This document shows positions 57,852 through 64,000 of a DNA stretch of 64,000 nucleotides, one piece after another. The notes under the pieces are model-generated. The model was not told where the DNA came from. It saw only the letters and a program-made list of their open reading frames with translations, and did not search any database. Made by a program: the position numbers and the translations under genes. This DNA comes from Acinetobacter puyangensis (GTDB lineage Bacteria > Pseudomonadota > Gammaproteobacteria > Pseudomonadales > Moraxellaceae), in contig NZ_OANT01000009.1 of NCBI RefSeq assembly GCF_900096995.1, forward strand, positions 40,612 through 104,611, read 5' to 3'. Numbering within the stretch: position 1 is the stretch's first letter; each line of letters begins with the position of its first letter.

Positions 57852-58650
57852 TCCATTGTCTCCTATCGCACCCGAGCTTGAGCAGCAACGACTGACTTTT
57901 CAACTACAAGCTGCACATGCTACGCCACAAATCATTCAATGCAAATCAGAAACTGTCTCCACCAATGACGATATCCTCAAACTTTATCACGCCGGCTATC
58001 GCTCAGCGCTAGCGGTCAGTCAAATACAGCATCAGGGGAGAGGTCAACATCAACGCCAATGGATTTCCAATCCGGGCAATATTTTTCTCAGTGCATTGAT
58101 TGAATTACAACGTCCGGTTGATGGCCGCTTTGCCCTTGAATGCGGCCTAAATCTGATTCATAGTCCTACATTAAATACACTCCCCGATCTGCAAATTAAA
58201 TGGGCCAACGATCTATACAGTTCACAAGGAAAATGGGGTGGCATTCTGGTTGAACCTATCAATCCGCATCAGGTAATTGTCGGCATTGGTATTAATATTT
58301 TCCCAGTTGAGCAGCAAATGGGTCAGGCCACAACCAGTCTCACACAATTGGGATTGACATATTATGATCGTGTCCAGTTTTTGGCAGAAATCTATCTAGC
58401 CCTACTCCAGGCCGCACAATGGTTTAACTACAATAGTCAAAATTTGGCACAACGCTTTAATCATATTGCTGCATTCAAGGATCAATGGGTCAAAATGCAA
58501 CGCAATCATCAAGCAGATCTTCATGGTTTTTTTCGGGGCATTCAGGATGACGGTGCCATCTTAATTCAACAATCGGCTGATCAAATCGCAACAGTTTGTT
58601 ATGATGGGCGATTGCACCTTTCCACATCAAGTGATGCAGAACAATTATGA
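57832..58650 (+). CDS. birA: biotin--[acetyl-CoA-carboxylase] ligase (no repressor domain)
   Basis: Activates biotin with ATP and attaches it to the carboxylase carrier protein. The biotin/ATP loop, usually GRGRxGR, reads GRGQHQRQW here. [16 protein letters not shown] and VIVGIGINI are standard. The N-terminal helix-turn-helix of E. coli BirA is absent (272 residues with only a short leader), so it cannot repress biotin genes the E. coli way. ATG 57832 or 57844 may be the start; neither has a strong ribosome site. It overlaps coaX by 4 bases. Confidence 0.9.
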   Translation: MSISMTIPLSPIAPELEQQRLTFQLQAAHATPQIIQCKSETVSTNDDILKLYHAGYRSALAVSQIQHQGRGQHQRQWISNPGNIFLSALIELQRPVDGRFALECGLNLIHSPTLNTLPDLQIKWANDLYSSQGKWGGILVEPINPHQVIVGIGINIFPVEQQMGQATTSLTQLGLTYYDRVQFLAEIYLALLQAAQWFNYNSQNLAQRFNHIAAFKDQWVKMQRNHQADLHGFFRGIQDDGAILIQQSADQIATVCYDGRLHLSTSSDAEQL

Positions 58651-59384
58651 ATCATCTTTGGTTAGACTTAGGGAATACCCGTTTAAAATACTGGATCAGT
58701 AATCCCGAACAACAGATCATTGAGCATGGCGCAGAATTACATTTACAGTCGCCTATTGATTTATTACTGGGTTTAAGCCAACATTTTAAATCGCTCAATA
58801 TTAGCTCGATTGGCATTTCCTCGGTCTTGGACAACAGCACCAATCAACGCTTGAAAAAAATCCTTAACCGGCTAAATGCACCCATTTATTTTGCCGAAGT
58901 ACAGGCGCAATATGCAGGACTAATTACCGGCTATGACCAGCCCAAACAACTGGGGATTGATCGCTGGTTACAGGTCTTAGCAATGACCCGATCACCGAAT
59001 AAATATTGCATTATTGGTTGTGGTACTGCATTGACGATTGATCTATTAGACCATTACCACCACCAAGGCGGATATATTTTACCCAGCCTCTATCTACAAC
59101 ATGATGCACTGACACAGGGCACCAAAGGCATTAAAATCCCCGAACAGGCATTTGAAAATCTCGCTGCCGGGCGTAATACCAGTGATGCAGTTCATCATGG
59201 CATTTTATTAGGTCTACTGGGCGCGATTCGTTACACTTTAACACTGCATCCCGATTATCAACTGATTTTTACCGGTGGAGATGCGCCCTTATTTATGCAG
59301 TTTTTACAAGACTATCAACTAAGGCAGGAAGCAGATTTACTGCTAACAGGATTGCAGTATTATGTACAACAGCAGCAAACCTAA
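58647..59384 (+). CDS. coaX: type III pantothenate kinase
   Basis: Phosphorylates pantothenate, the first step of coenzyme A synthesis. The ASKHA-fold phosphate motif is [12 protein letters not shown]. The family motifs [12 protein letters not shown] and [13 protein letters not shown] with [11 protein letters not shown] are seen, followed by [11 protein letters not shown]. It is 245 residues long, as expected. The ATGA overlap with birA shows translational coupling, the usual birA-coaX pair. Confidence 0.94.
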   Translation: MNHLWLDLGNTRLKYWISNPEQQIIEHGAELHLQSPIDLLLGLSQHFKSLNISSIGISSVLDNSTNQRLKKILNRLNAPIYFAEVQAQYAGLITGYDQPKQLGIDRWLQVLAMTRSPNKYCIIGCGTALTIDLLDHYHHQGGYILPSLYLQHDALTQGTKGIKIPEQAFENLAAGRNTSDAVHHGILLGLLGAIRYTLTLHPDYQLIFTGGDAPLFMQFLQDYQLRQEADLLLTGLQYYVQQQQT

Positions 59385-59498
59385 ATCAAAAAATGACTTA
59401 TTGAACATTGATTCTTTTAAACTAATACCAAACATTAAAATTAAATTATCAGGGTTTATACAATAAACCCCTACCAAATCAATTGTATGGAATTGTAC

Positions 59499-59517
59499 GG
59501 GCGTATTGCATACGCCC
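59499..59517. repeat. short perfect hairpin after coaX
   Basis: GGGCGTAT-TGC-ATACGCCC is an 8-bp perfect stem. It is 115 bases past coaX and not followed by a T run, so a simple terminator is unlikely. Its core GCGTATTGCATA recurs at 62407. Confidence 0.6.
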
Positions 59518-59595
59518 AATTATTTATGAATTATGGTATAACTCTCTGCCAGTATTGGGACTTCACTTAGTATTTTAAATTGAACCGGAATTATT

Positions 59596-59937
59596 ATGAA
59601 AATGTCACCCTTCCCGTTTGTGACTACCGATTGGGACGATATTGCAGTTACAATACATCAAGGCGAAACTGGTTGTGCATATTGGCGTACACAATATTTT
59701 GGCGAAGAAAATAATAAAATTAGAGTGCGTATGGTTGAATATTCTCCCGAATATTTGGCCGACCATTGGTGTAAAAAAGGACATATTCTTTTTTGTCTTG
59801 AAGGAGAATTTGAAAGTAGACTAGCAGATGGACGAGTCTTCATATTAACGCAAGGCATGAGCTATCAGGTAGGTGATAACTCTGAACCACATCAATCATA
59901 TACAAAAAATGGTGTTAAATTATTAATCATAGATTAA
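59596..59937 (+). CDS. small cupin-fold protein with DHWC motif
   Basis: A 113-residue single-domain protein whose pattern (RVRMVEYSPEYLADHWC, KKGHILFCLEGEFESRL, then GMSYQVGDNSEPHQSYT) fits a one-barrel cupin. The invariant-looking DHWC-x2-GH could bind a metal. It resembles proteins catalogued as DHCW-motif cupins, whose function is unknown. ATG 59596 follows CCGGAA. It stands alone, with a shared terminator toward ffh. Confidence 0.78.
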   Translation: MKMSPFPFVTTDWDDIAVTIHQGETGCAYWRTQYFGEENNKIRVRMVEYSPEYLADHWCKKGHILFCLEGEFESRLADGRVFILTQGMSYQVGDNSEPHQSYTKNGVKLLIID

Positions 59938-59963
59938 CGATATAAAGCAATTAACGTCCTCAT

Positions 59964-59995
59964 AAAAAATGGGGCACTGTGCCCCACTTTTAATT
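59964..59995. terminator. bidirectional terminator between cupin gene and ffh
   Basis: TGGGGCA-CTG-TGCCCCA is a perfect 7-bp GC-rich stem. The minus strand continues TTTTTTATG, giving a strong ffh terminator. The plus strand continues CTTTTAATT, a weaker one for the cupin gene. Confidence 0.85.
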
Positions 59996-60020
59996 GCTTT
60001 AGTAGTGATGTGCTCAATGA

Positions 60021-61436
60021 CTATTTTTTCTGATCATTACCACCAAATAACGGTCCAACACCACCACTATTGCCACCACCCATTTTGTTCTGCATGCCCT
60101 GAATACCACGTAGCATCTTACTGATACCTGATGGATTAGAGAATTTTTTCATCATCTTCGCCATCTGAGAATGTTGTTTCAGCAAGCGATTCACATCCTG
60201 AATCTCCATACCACACCCTGCGGCAATACGTTTTTTACGACTTGGATTGATAATGTCAGGATTACGACGTTCTTTAATGGTCATCGACTGGATAATCGCT
60301 TCCATTTTTTTCACCTGATTTTCTGGCTGGGCCTTATCCAGTGCTTCCTGAATACCAGAACCGCTCATCCCGGGTAATTTATCCAGAAAACCTGCCATAC
60401 CGCCCATTTTTTTCATCTGCTCAAATTGGGTCAACATATCTTCCAGATTGAATGTCCCGCCTTTTTGCAGCTTCTTCGCCATTTTTTCGGCTTTGTCACG
60501 GTCGATTTTACGTTCAACTTCTTCAACCAGAGACAGTACATCACCCATACCGAGAATACGCTGTGCCACACGTTCTGGATGGAAAGGTTCAAGGGCATCA
60601 AGTTTTTCACCCATACCCAGAAACTTGATCGGCTTACCGGTAATCGCACGTACCGATAAGGCAGCCCCACCCCGCGCATCACCATCAGTTTTGGTCAGAA
60701 TCACACCAGTCAAAGGCAAGGCATCATTAAAGGCTTTTGCCGTATTGGCCGCATCCTGACCTGTCATGGCATCCACCACAAACAGGGTTTCGGTTGGATG
60801 AATTGCCGCATGTAATGCTTTAATTTCATCCATCATGTCATCATCGACATGCAAACGACCGGCTGTATCGACAATCAGGACATCAGCAAATTTAATTTTT
60901 GCTTGTGCAATAGCACGATTAACAATATCTATCGGCTGTTCACTGGCATCAGAAGGAATAAATTCTGCACCGACCTCTCCAGACACTGTTTGTAATTGCT
61001 TAATTGCTGCCGGACGATAGACATCGGCAGAAACCGTCATGACTTTTTTCTTCTGACGTTCTTTTAAATAACGCGCCAATTTTGCTGCGGTTGTGGTTTT
61101 ACCTGCCCCCTGCAAACCAGCCAATAAAATTACCACGGGTGGTTTGGCTGCCAAATCTAGCGATTCATTCGCCTCACCCATCATTTTGGTCAATTCGTCA
61201 TAGACGATTTTGACAAATGCCTGACCAGGTGAAAGTTGTTGCAGAACTTCCTGACCTAACGCTTGTTCTTTGACTTTGGCAATGAATTCACGGGTTACGG
61301 GCAATGCAACATCGGCTTCAAGAAGTGCCATACGCACTTCACGTAACGTGTCCTTGATGTTGTCTTCTGTCAACTGACCAGTGCCAGTGACATTTCTTAA
61401 ACTCTGCGTGAGTCGATCGGTTAATGTATCAAACAT
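60021..61436 (-). CDS. ffh: signal recognition particle protein Ffh (SRP54)
   Basis: Binds 4.5S RNA and signal sequences and targets ribosomes to the membrane through FtsY. The N domain (1-85) is followed by the GTPase domain with LAGLQGAGKTTTAAKLARYL, VDTAGRLHVD and LTKTDGDARGGAAL. The Met-rich M domain (about 300-440) includes the RNA-binding SRKKRIAAGCG region. A Gly/Asn-rich tail closes the 471 residues. It is divergent from the YpjD-like gene, 143 bases away. Confidence 0.96.
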   Translation of the reverse strand: MFDTLTDRLTQSLRNVTGTGQLTEDNIKDTLREVRMALLEADVALPVTREFIAKVKEQALGQEVLQQLSPGQAFVKIVYDELTKMMGEANESLDLAAKPPVVILLAGLQGAGKTTTAAKLARYLKERQKKKVMTVSADVYRPAAIKQLQTVSGEVGAEFIPSDASEQPIDIVNRAIAQAKIKFADVLIVDTAGRLHVDDDMMDEIKALHAAIHPTETLFVVDAMTGQDAANTAKAFNDALPLTGVILTKTDGDARGGAALSVRAITGKPIKFLGMGEKLDALEPFHPERVAQRILGMGDVLSLVEEVERKIDRDKAEKMAKKLQKGGTFNLEDMLTQFEQMKKMGGMAGFLDKLPGMSGSGIQEALDKAQPENQVKKMEAIIQSMTIKERRNPDIINPSRKKRIAAGCGMEIQDVNRLLKQHSQMAKMMKKFSNPSGISKMLRGIQGMQNKMGGGNSGGVGPLFGGNDQKK

Positions 61437-61579
61437 TGCAAATTCCGCTTAAAATGGCTAGTTGCAAAAAAATCTTTCCAACAATAGATAAATTATGCAT
61501 AAGATGCTATAGGATACTTGAGTTCGGAAAGAAATTATACTTAGTTTATGAATATTCTCGCACGTATTATAGGTTTGGC

Positions 61580-62392
61580 ATGTTGAATTTGCCCGTCATT
61601 TTCACCGTATTGGCATTAATTGCTTATATAACTGGTTTTTTATACCTGTTAAAACAGTTTCTTGATAAAACCACCACCAATCCATTTCTGGTTTGGTCAT
61701 CGTTGCTTACGGGCTTAATCCTGCATGGATTGGTGCTAAGTATCGATATGATGACACCTCTGGGAATTAATTATGATGTCTTTAATCTAATTTCTTTTAC
61801 CTCAGGATTAATGCTTTTACTCAGCATTATTTTTAGTATGTATCGCCCGGTGATCATTCTAAATTTAATCGCTACGCCTGTTGCCATGCTAGGTATGGTG
61901 ATCGGTGCATCACTTAGCACCCCTAATCACGTCATTCGTGAACAAGGTGTAGGTATTGATATTCATATCATCTTGTCACTAGCAGCCTATGCAGTCCTAT
62001 TTATGGCAACAATTCATGCCATTTTAATCTGGTTTCAAAATCGTGAGCTTAAGAAGAAACAAAAGAAACGGATCTGGGTGAATTTGCTTCCTTCTCTGCA
62101 AACTATGGAATCCTTACTGTTTGATTTAATCTTTGTCGGCTTCCTATTGCTAACAGTTGCATTGGGTTTTGGTTTCTTTACCATTGATGACTTTTTCGGT
62201 CAGCATCTTGCTCATAAAACTGTATTTAGTGTGATTTCATGGTTTATTTACGGTGGTTTATTGCTTGGACACTGGAAACTGGGATGGCGTGGCAAAAAAG
62301 CCATTCAATTTACCTTATTAGGATTTTTCCTGCTGGCTTTGGGTTTTATTGGCAGTAAGTTTGTGCTGGAAATTATTTTAATGAAAACTTAA
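61580..62392 (+). CDS. YpjD/CcsA-like inner membrane protein
   Basis: A 270-residue protein with eight predicted helices, matching the cytochrome c assembly (CcsA/ResC) superfamily as represented by E. coli YpjD. Conserved features are GVGIDIHIILSLAAYAVLFMA (split as GVGIDIHIILSL and AAYAVLFMA) and the late HKTVFSVISWFIYGGLL, with His residues that bind heme in CcsA. A tryptophan-rich WWD motif is not seen. The frame is open from 61424, but ATG 61580 gives the family length. Next to ffh, as in many gammaproteobacteria. Confidence 0.85.
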   Translation: MLNLPVIFTVLALIAYITGFLYLLKQFLDKTTTNPFLVWSSLLTGLILHGLVLSIDMMTPLGINYDVFNLISFTSGLMLLLSIIFSMYRPVIILNLIATPVAMLGMVIGASLSTPNHVIREQGVGIDIHIILSLAAYAVLFMATIHAILIWFQNRELKKKQKKRIWVNLLPSLQTMESLLFDLIFVGFLLLTVALGFGFFTIDDFFGQHLAHKTVFSVISWFIYGGLLLGHWKLGWRGKKAIQFTLLGFFLLALGFIGSKFVLEIILMKT

Positions 62393-62406
62393 TGACAATA
62401 ATAACA

Positions 62407-62650
62407 GCGTATTGCATATGGTATGGACTGATAATTAATTAACCGATAAGACCAAATATAGCAAAATTCAAAATGTAAGCTACATTTGTGTCATGCCGGA
62501 CTTGATCCGGCATCCAGAGTTAACGTATCCTAAATCAAACTCTATAAAGCTAAAGCCTAGGTCTTAAGAACTTTGCTCTGGATACTTGCTTTCGCAAGTA
62601 TGACGAGATGATATGTAGCCTATAAACCGAATTTTGCTATAGCAATACGC
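62407..62650. repeat. composite nested inverted-repeat element
   Basis: Four levels of inverted repeat are nested about one centre. Outermost is GCGTATTGC (62407) with GCAATACGC (62642). Next is TATAGCAAAATTC (62457) with GAATTTTGCTATA (62629), then GCTACAT (62479) with ATGTAGC (62613). Next come GTCAT (62490) with ATGAC (62600) and ATCCAGAG (62512) with CTCTGGAT (62576). Each inner arm also holds its own hairpin: ATGCCGGA-CTTGA-TCCGGCAT (62493-62513) and ATACTTGC-TTTC-GCAAGTAT (62582-62601). No reading frame is inside. It looks like a BIME or MITE-type non-coding mobile repeat. Confidence 0.8.
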
Positions 62651-62716
62651 CAAGTATAAAAAAGTGAAACCTTCATCCAGATAGAAACAGTAATCTCTGA
62701 TTAAATGAATTAAAAG

Positions 62717-63796
62717 TTATTGAAATTGCAAAGGTAATACCAGTTTTGCAATCACCGGCTGTCCATTTATTTTGGGTACTTCGAATTGCCAACGCTTAAT
62801 CGCTGTTAATGCCAGCCACCCCTGTTCTTCAGCATCATAGGATAATAACTTCGGTAATTGTACCAATCCATCTTTATCCAGATAAAATTCAATTTGTACA
62901 TAATTTTTGCTGCCATCTTTGGACTTGGCCGGCATGGGTGCATAGAGTGGTTTCGGAATATAATCCAGTTCCGTCAGCGTGCTAAAATCTTTTTTATTTT
63001 TCTTGATATTTTCGAGAATCTGGATAGCTGATGCAGATAACCGACTATCTCGATTAAAGAGATTAAAATCATATTCTTTAGTCATCACGGACCAACTATT
63101 CTCATGATCTTTCTTGGCAGGATAAAATTCCCAAGACTGAAAAGATGCTTTTGCAGCAAGGCCAAATTCTGGTGAAGATGCCGATAACACTTCTGATTTT
63201 AGCACTTTTCCGGTTGGATCAATCAGCACATAAATTTTTGCTTTACCCTTTTGGTTTTTCTGTAATAAATTTAATGGATAGACCAGCGGTGCAGCGACTT
63301 TAATGACGGGTGGCTCATCATATTGCAGATGTTCTGGTAATTTTTTAGATGCTTTTGGCATTTTAAATGGATCGACTGCATTTGGACCGATAGACCCGAT
63401 ATTTTTTTGTATCCCAAATCCGACTTTTTGTATTGCACAACGTGCTTCTGTATCGTTGGAAGGTGGAAACTGGGCATGTAATATGCCTTGTACAGCAGCT
63501 TGTTCTAAATCCGGATGGATAGATTCTAAAACCTTAATTCTTTCAATGTGCCCCATTTTATCGATTAATAAACCTAACTCAACATCCCCTTTATTACCAA
63601 ATTCTTGAATATTATGAGGATAAATAATCTTAGGTTTAATCACATAAGAGAGGACTGGACGGTCAGGAGAAGGAGGACTTAAAGACAAACGCTTCTGTTG
63701 CTCCAAGCATGTTAAAAAATCTCCATTTAGCATAGAACCTGCCCAAGTCTGGCTATACATCAAAGCTGTGATCGCCATTAAATACATAATTTTCAT
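62717..63796 (-). CDS. periplasmic protein with three TonB-C-like modules
   Basis: A 359-residue exported protein with signal peptide MKIMYLMAITALMYSQTWAG. Three segments resemble the TonB C-terminal fold: about 50-135 (VELGLLIDKMGHIERIKVLES), about 165-250 (AKIYVLIDPTGKVLKSEVLS, then FQSWEFYPAK), and about 275-359 (VQIEFYLDKDGLVQLPKLLS, then AIKRWQFEVP). There is no N-terminal anchor beyond the signal and no Pro-rich spanner, so it cannot work as a classical TonB. It may be a binding or scaffold protein of the envelope. The exact role is unknown. Confidence 0.72.
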   Translation of the reverse strand: MKIMYLMAITALMYSQTWAGSMLNGDFLTCLEQQKRLSLSPPSPDRPVLSYVIKPKIIYPHNIQEFGNKGDVELGLLIDKMGHIERIKVLESIHPDLEQAAVQGILHAQFPPSNDTEARCAIQKVGFGIQKNIGSIGPNAVDPFKMPKASKKLPEHLQYDEPPVIKVAAPLVYPLNLLQKNQKGKAKIYVLIDPTGKVLKSEVLSASSPEFGLAAKASFQSWEFYPAKKDHENSWSVMTKEYDFNLFNRDSRLSASAIQILENIKKNKKDFSTLTELDYIPKPLYAPMPAKSKDGSKNYVQIEFYLDKDGLVQLPKLLSYDAEEQGWLALTAIKRWQFEVPKINGQPVIAKLVLPLQFQ

Positions 63797-63909
63797 TTTT
63801 TAGTCGCCTATTTTCATATCAATATTATTTTGGCTAATCTAATGATTTTGCTGTTTTAATTCTAGTTAAGACACCCCATGATTACAATATACATCCTAAT
63901 GAAAATGTC

Positions 63910-64000
63910 TAGTCCTGAAATAAGTTGACACTGATTTCAACTATAAAACGCCTGATGAACCTCATTGGGCGTTTTGTATTTTAAGGCAAAGTGAGGTCGC
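63910..64000 (-). mobile_element. end of an IS3-family insertion sequence (runs off window)
   Basis: The last coding part of an IS3-family transposase is readable on the minus strand (63937-64000), ending RPHFALKYKTPNEVHQAFYS at a TGA. The sequence RPH-x-ALxYKTPNEV is the typical end of the IS3 orfB DDE integrase. The terminal inverted repeat probably begins near 63910 (TAGTCCTGAAATAAGTTGACA). The rest of the element lies outside the window, so completeness and target duplication cannot be judged. Confidence 0.82.

Noticed and set aside
59964..59995. GC-rich hairpin before ffh as a 4.5S RNA or other structured RNA
   Set aside because: It is only a 7-bp stem with T tails on both strands between convergent genes, which is fully explained as a terminator.

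Overview
The window is a chromosomal segment of a low-GC gammaproteobacterium, almost certainly an Acinetobacter species. This rests on the AT-rich sequence, the trpGDC block without trpE, pyrB followed by a catalytically dead dihydroorotase, divergent ppsR and ppsA, a cyoABCDE operon, ubiC-ubiA, a Gln-rich SMC beside zipA, and several TonB-dependent receptors. Most of it is ordinary core genome. No prophage, CRISPR array, rRNA operon or defence island is visible.

Layout. 1-3464: minus-strand tetR-pldA-hlyD set (the HlyD gene runs off the left edge), with a perfect palindrome on the tetR promoter, then tRNA-Arg(CCG). 3.6-7 kb: pyrB-pyrC' and ppsR. 7.1-10.4 kb: ppsA and a GYF/RDD membrane protein. 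10.9-15.9 kb: the cytochrome bo3 operon cyoABCDE. 16.5-21.3 kb: PiT phosphate transporter, patatin-like phospholipase, an aspartate-family aminotransferase and a small unknown gene. 21.5-22.4 kb: three identical tRNA-Asn(GTT) genes, each with its own promoter and terminator. 22.4-27.7 kb: DUF2726 protein, lipoprotein lipase, ubiCA, and glnA with a sigma-54 promoter and NtrC-like sites.

27.7-34.1 kb is an iron island. It holds a frameshifted Fur-family pseudogene, a DUF2470-siderophore-interacting reductase, an RhtX/FptX-like MFS carrier, a TonB-dependent siderophore receptor and a divergent AraC regulator, with two clear Fur boxes between the receptor and the regulator. 34.2-45.5 kb: trpGDC, smrA, xdhABC (purine oxidation), folE, a beta-carbonic anhydrase and an unknown 331-residue protein. 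45.5-50.6 kb: two more TonB-dependent receptors, separated by an AT-rich gap that carries three back-to-back perfect hairpins. 50.7-59.4 kb: nfuA, zipA, smc, a GntR regulator, a TauE exporter, birA and coaX. 59.5-64 kb: a small cupin, ffh, a YpjD/CcsA-like membrane protein, a nested inverted-repeat element, a periplasmic protein with three TonB-C-like modules, and the end of an IS3-family insertion sequence that runs off the right edge.

Working together: receptor, MFS carrier and reductase form one route for importing a foreign siderophore and releasing its iron, probably activated by the AraC protein and repressed by Fur. xdhABC oxidises hypoxanthine and xanthine. cyoABCDE builds a quinol oxidase together with its heme O synthase. 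I saw no wholly new multi-gene system. The least explained items are the triple hairpin at 48281-48375, the composite inverted repeat at 62407-62650, the three-module TonB-C protein and the 331-residue unknown.
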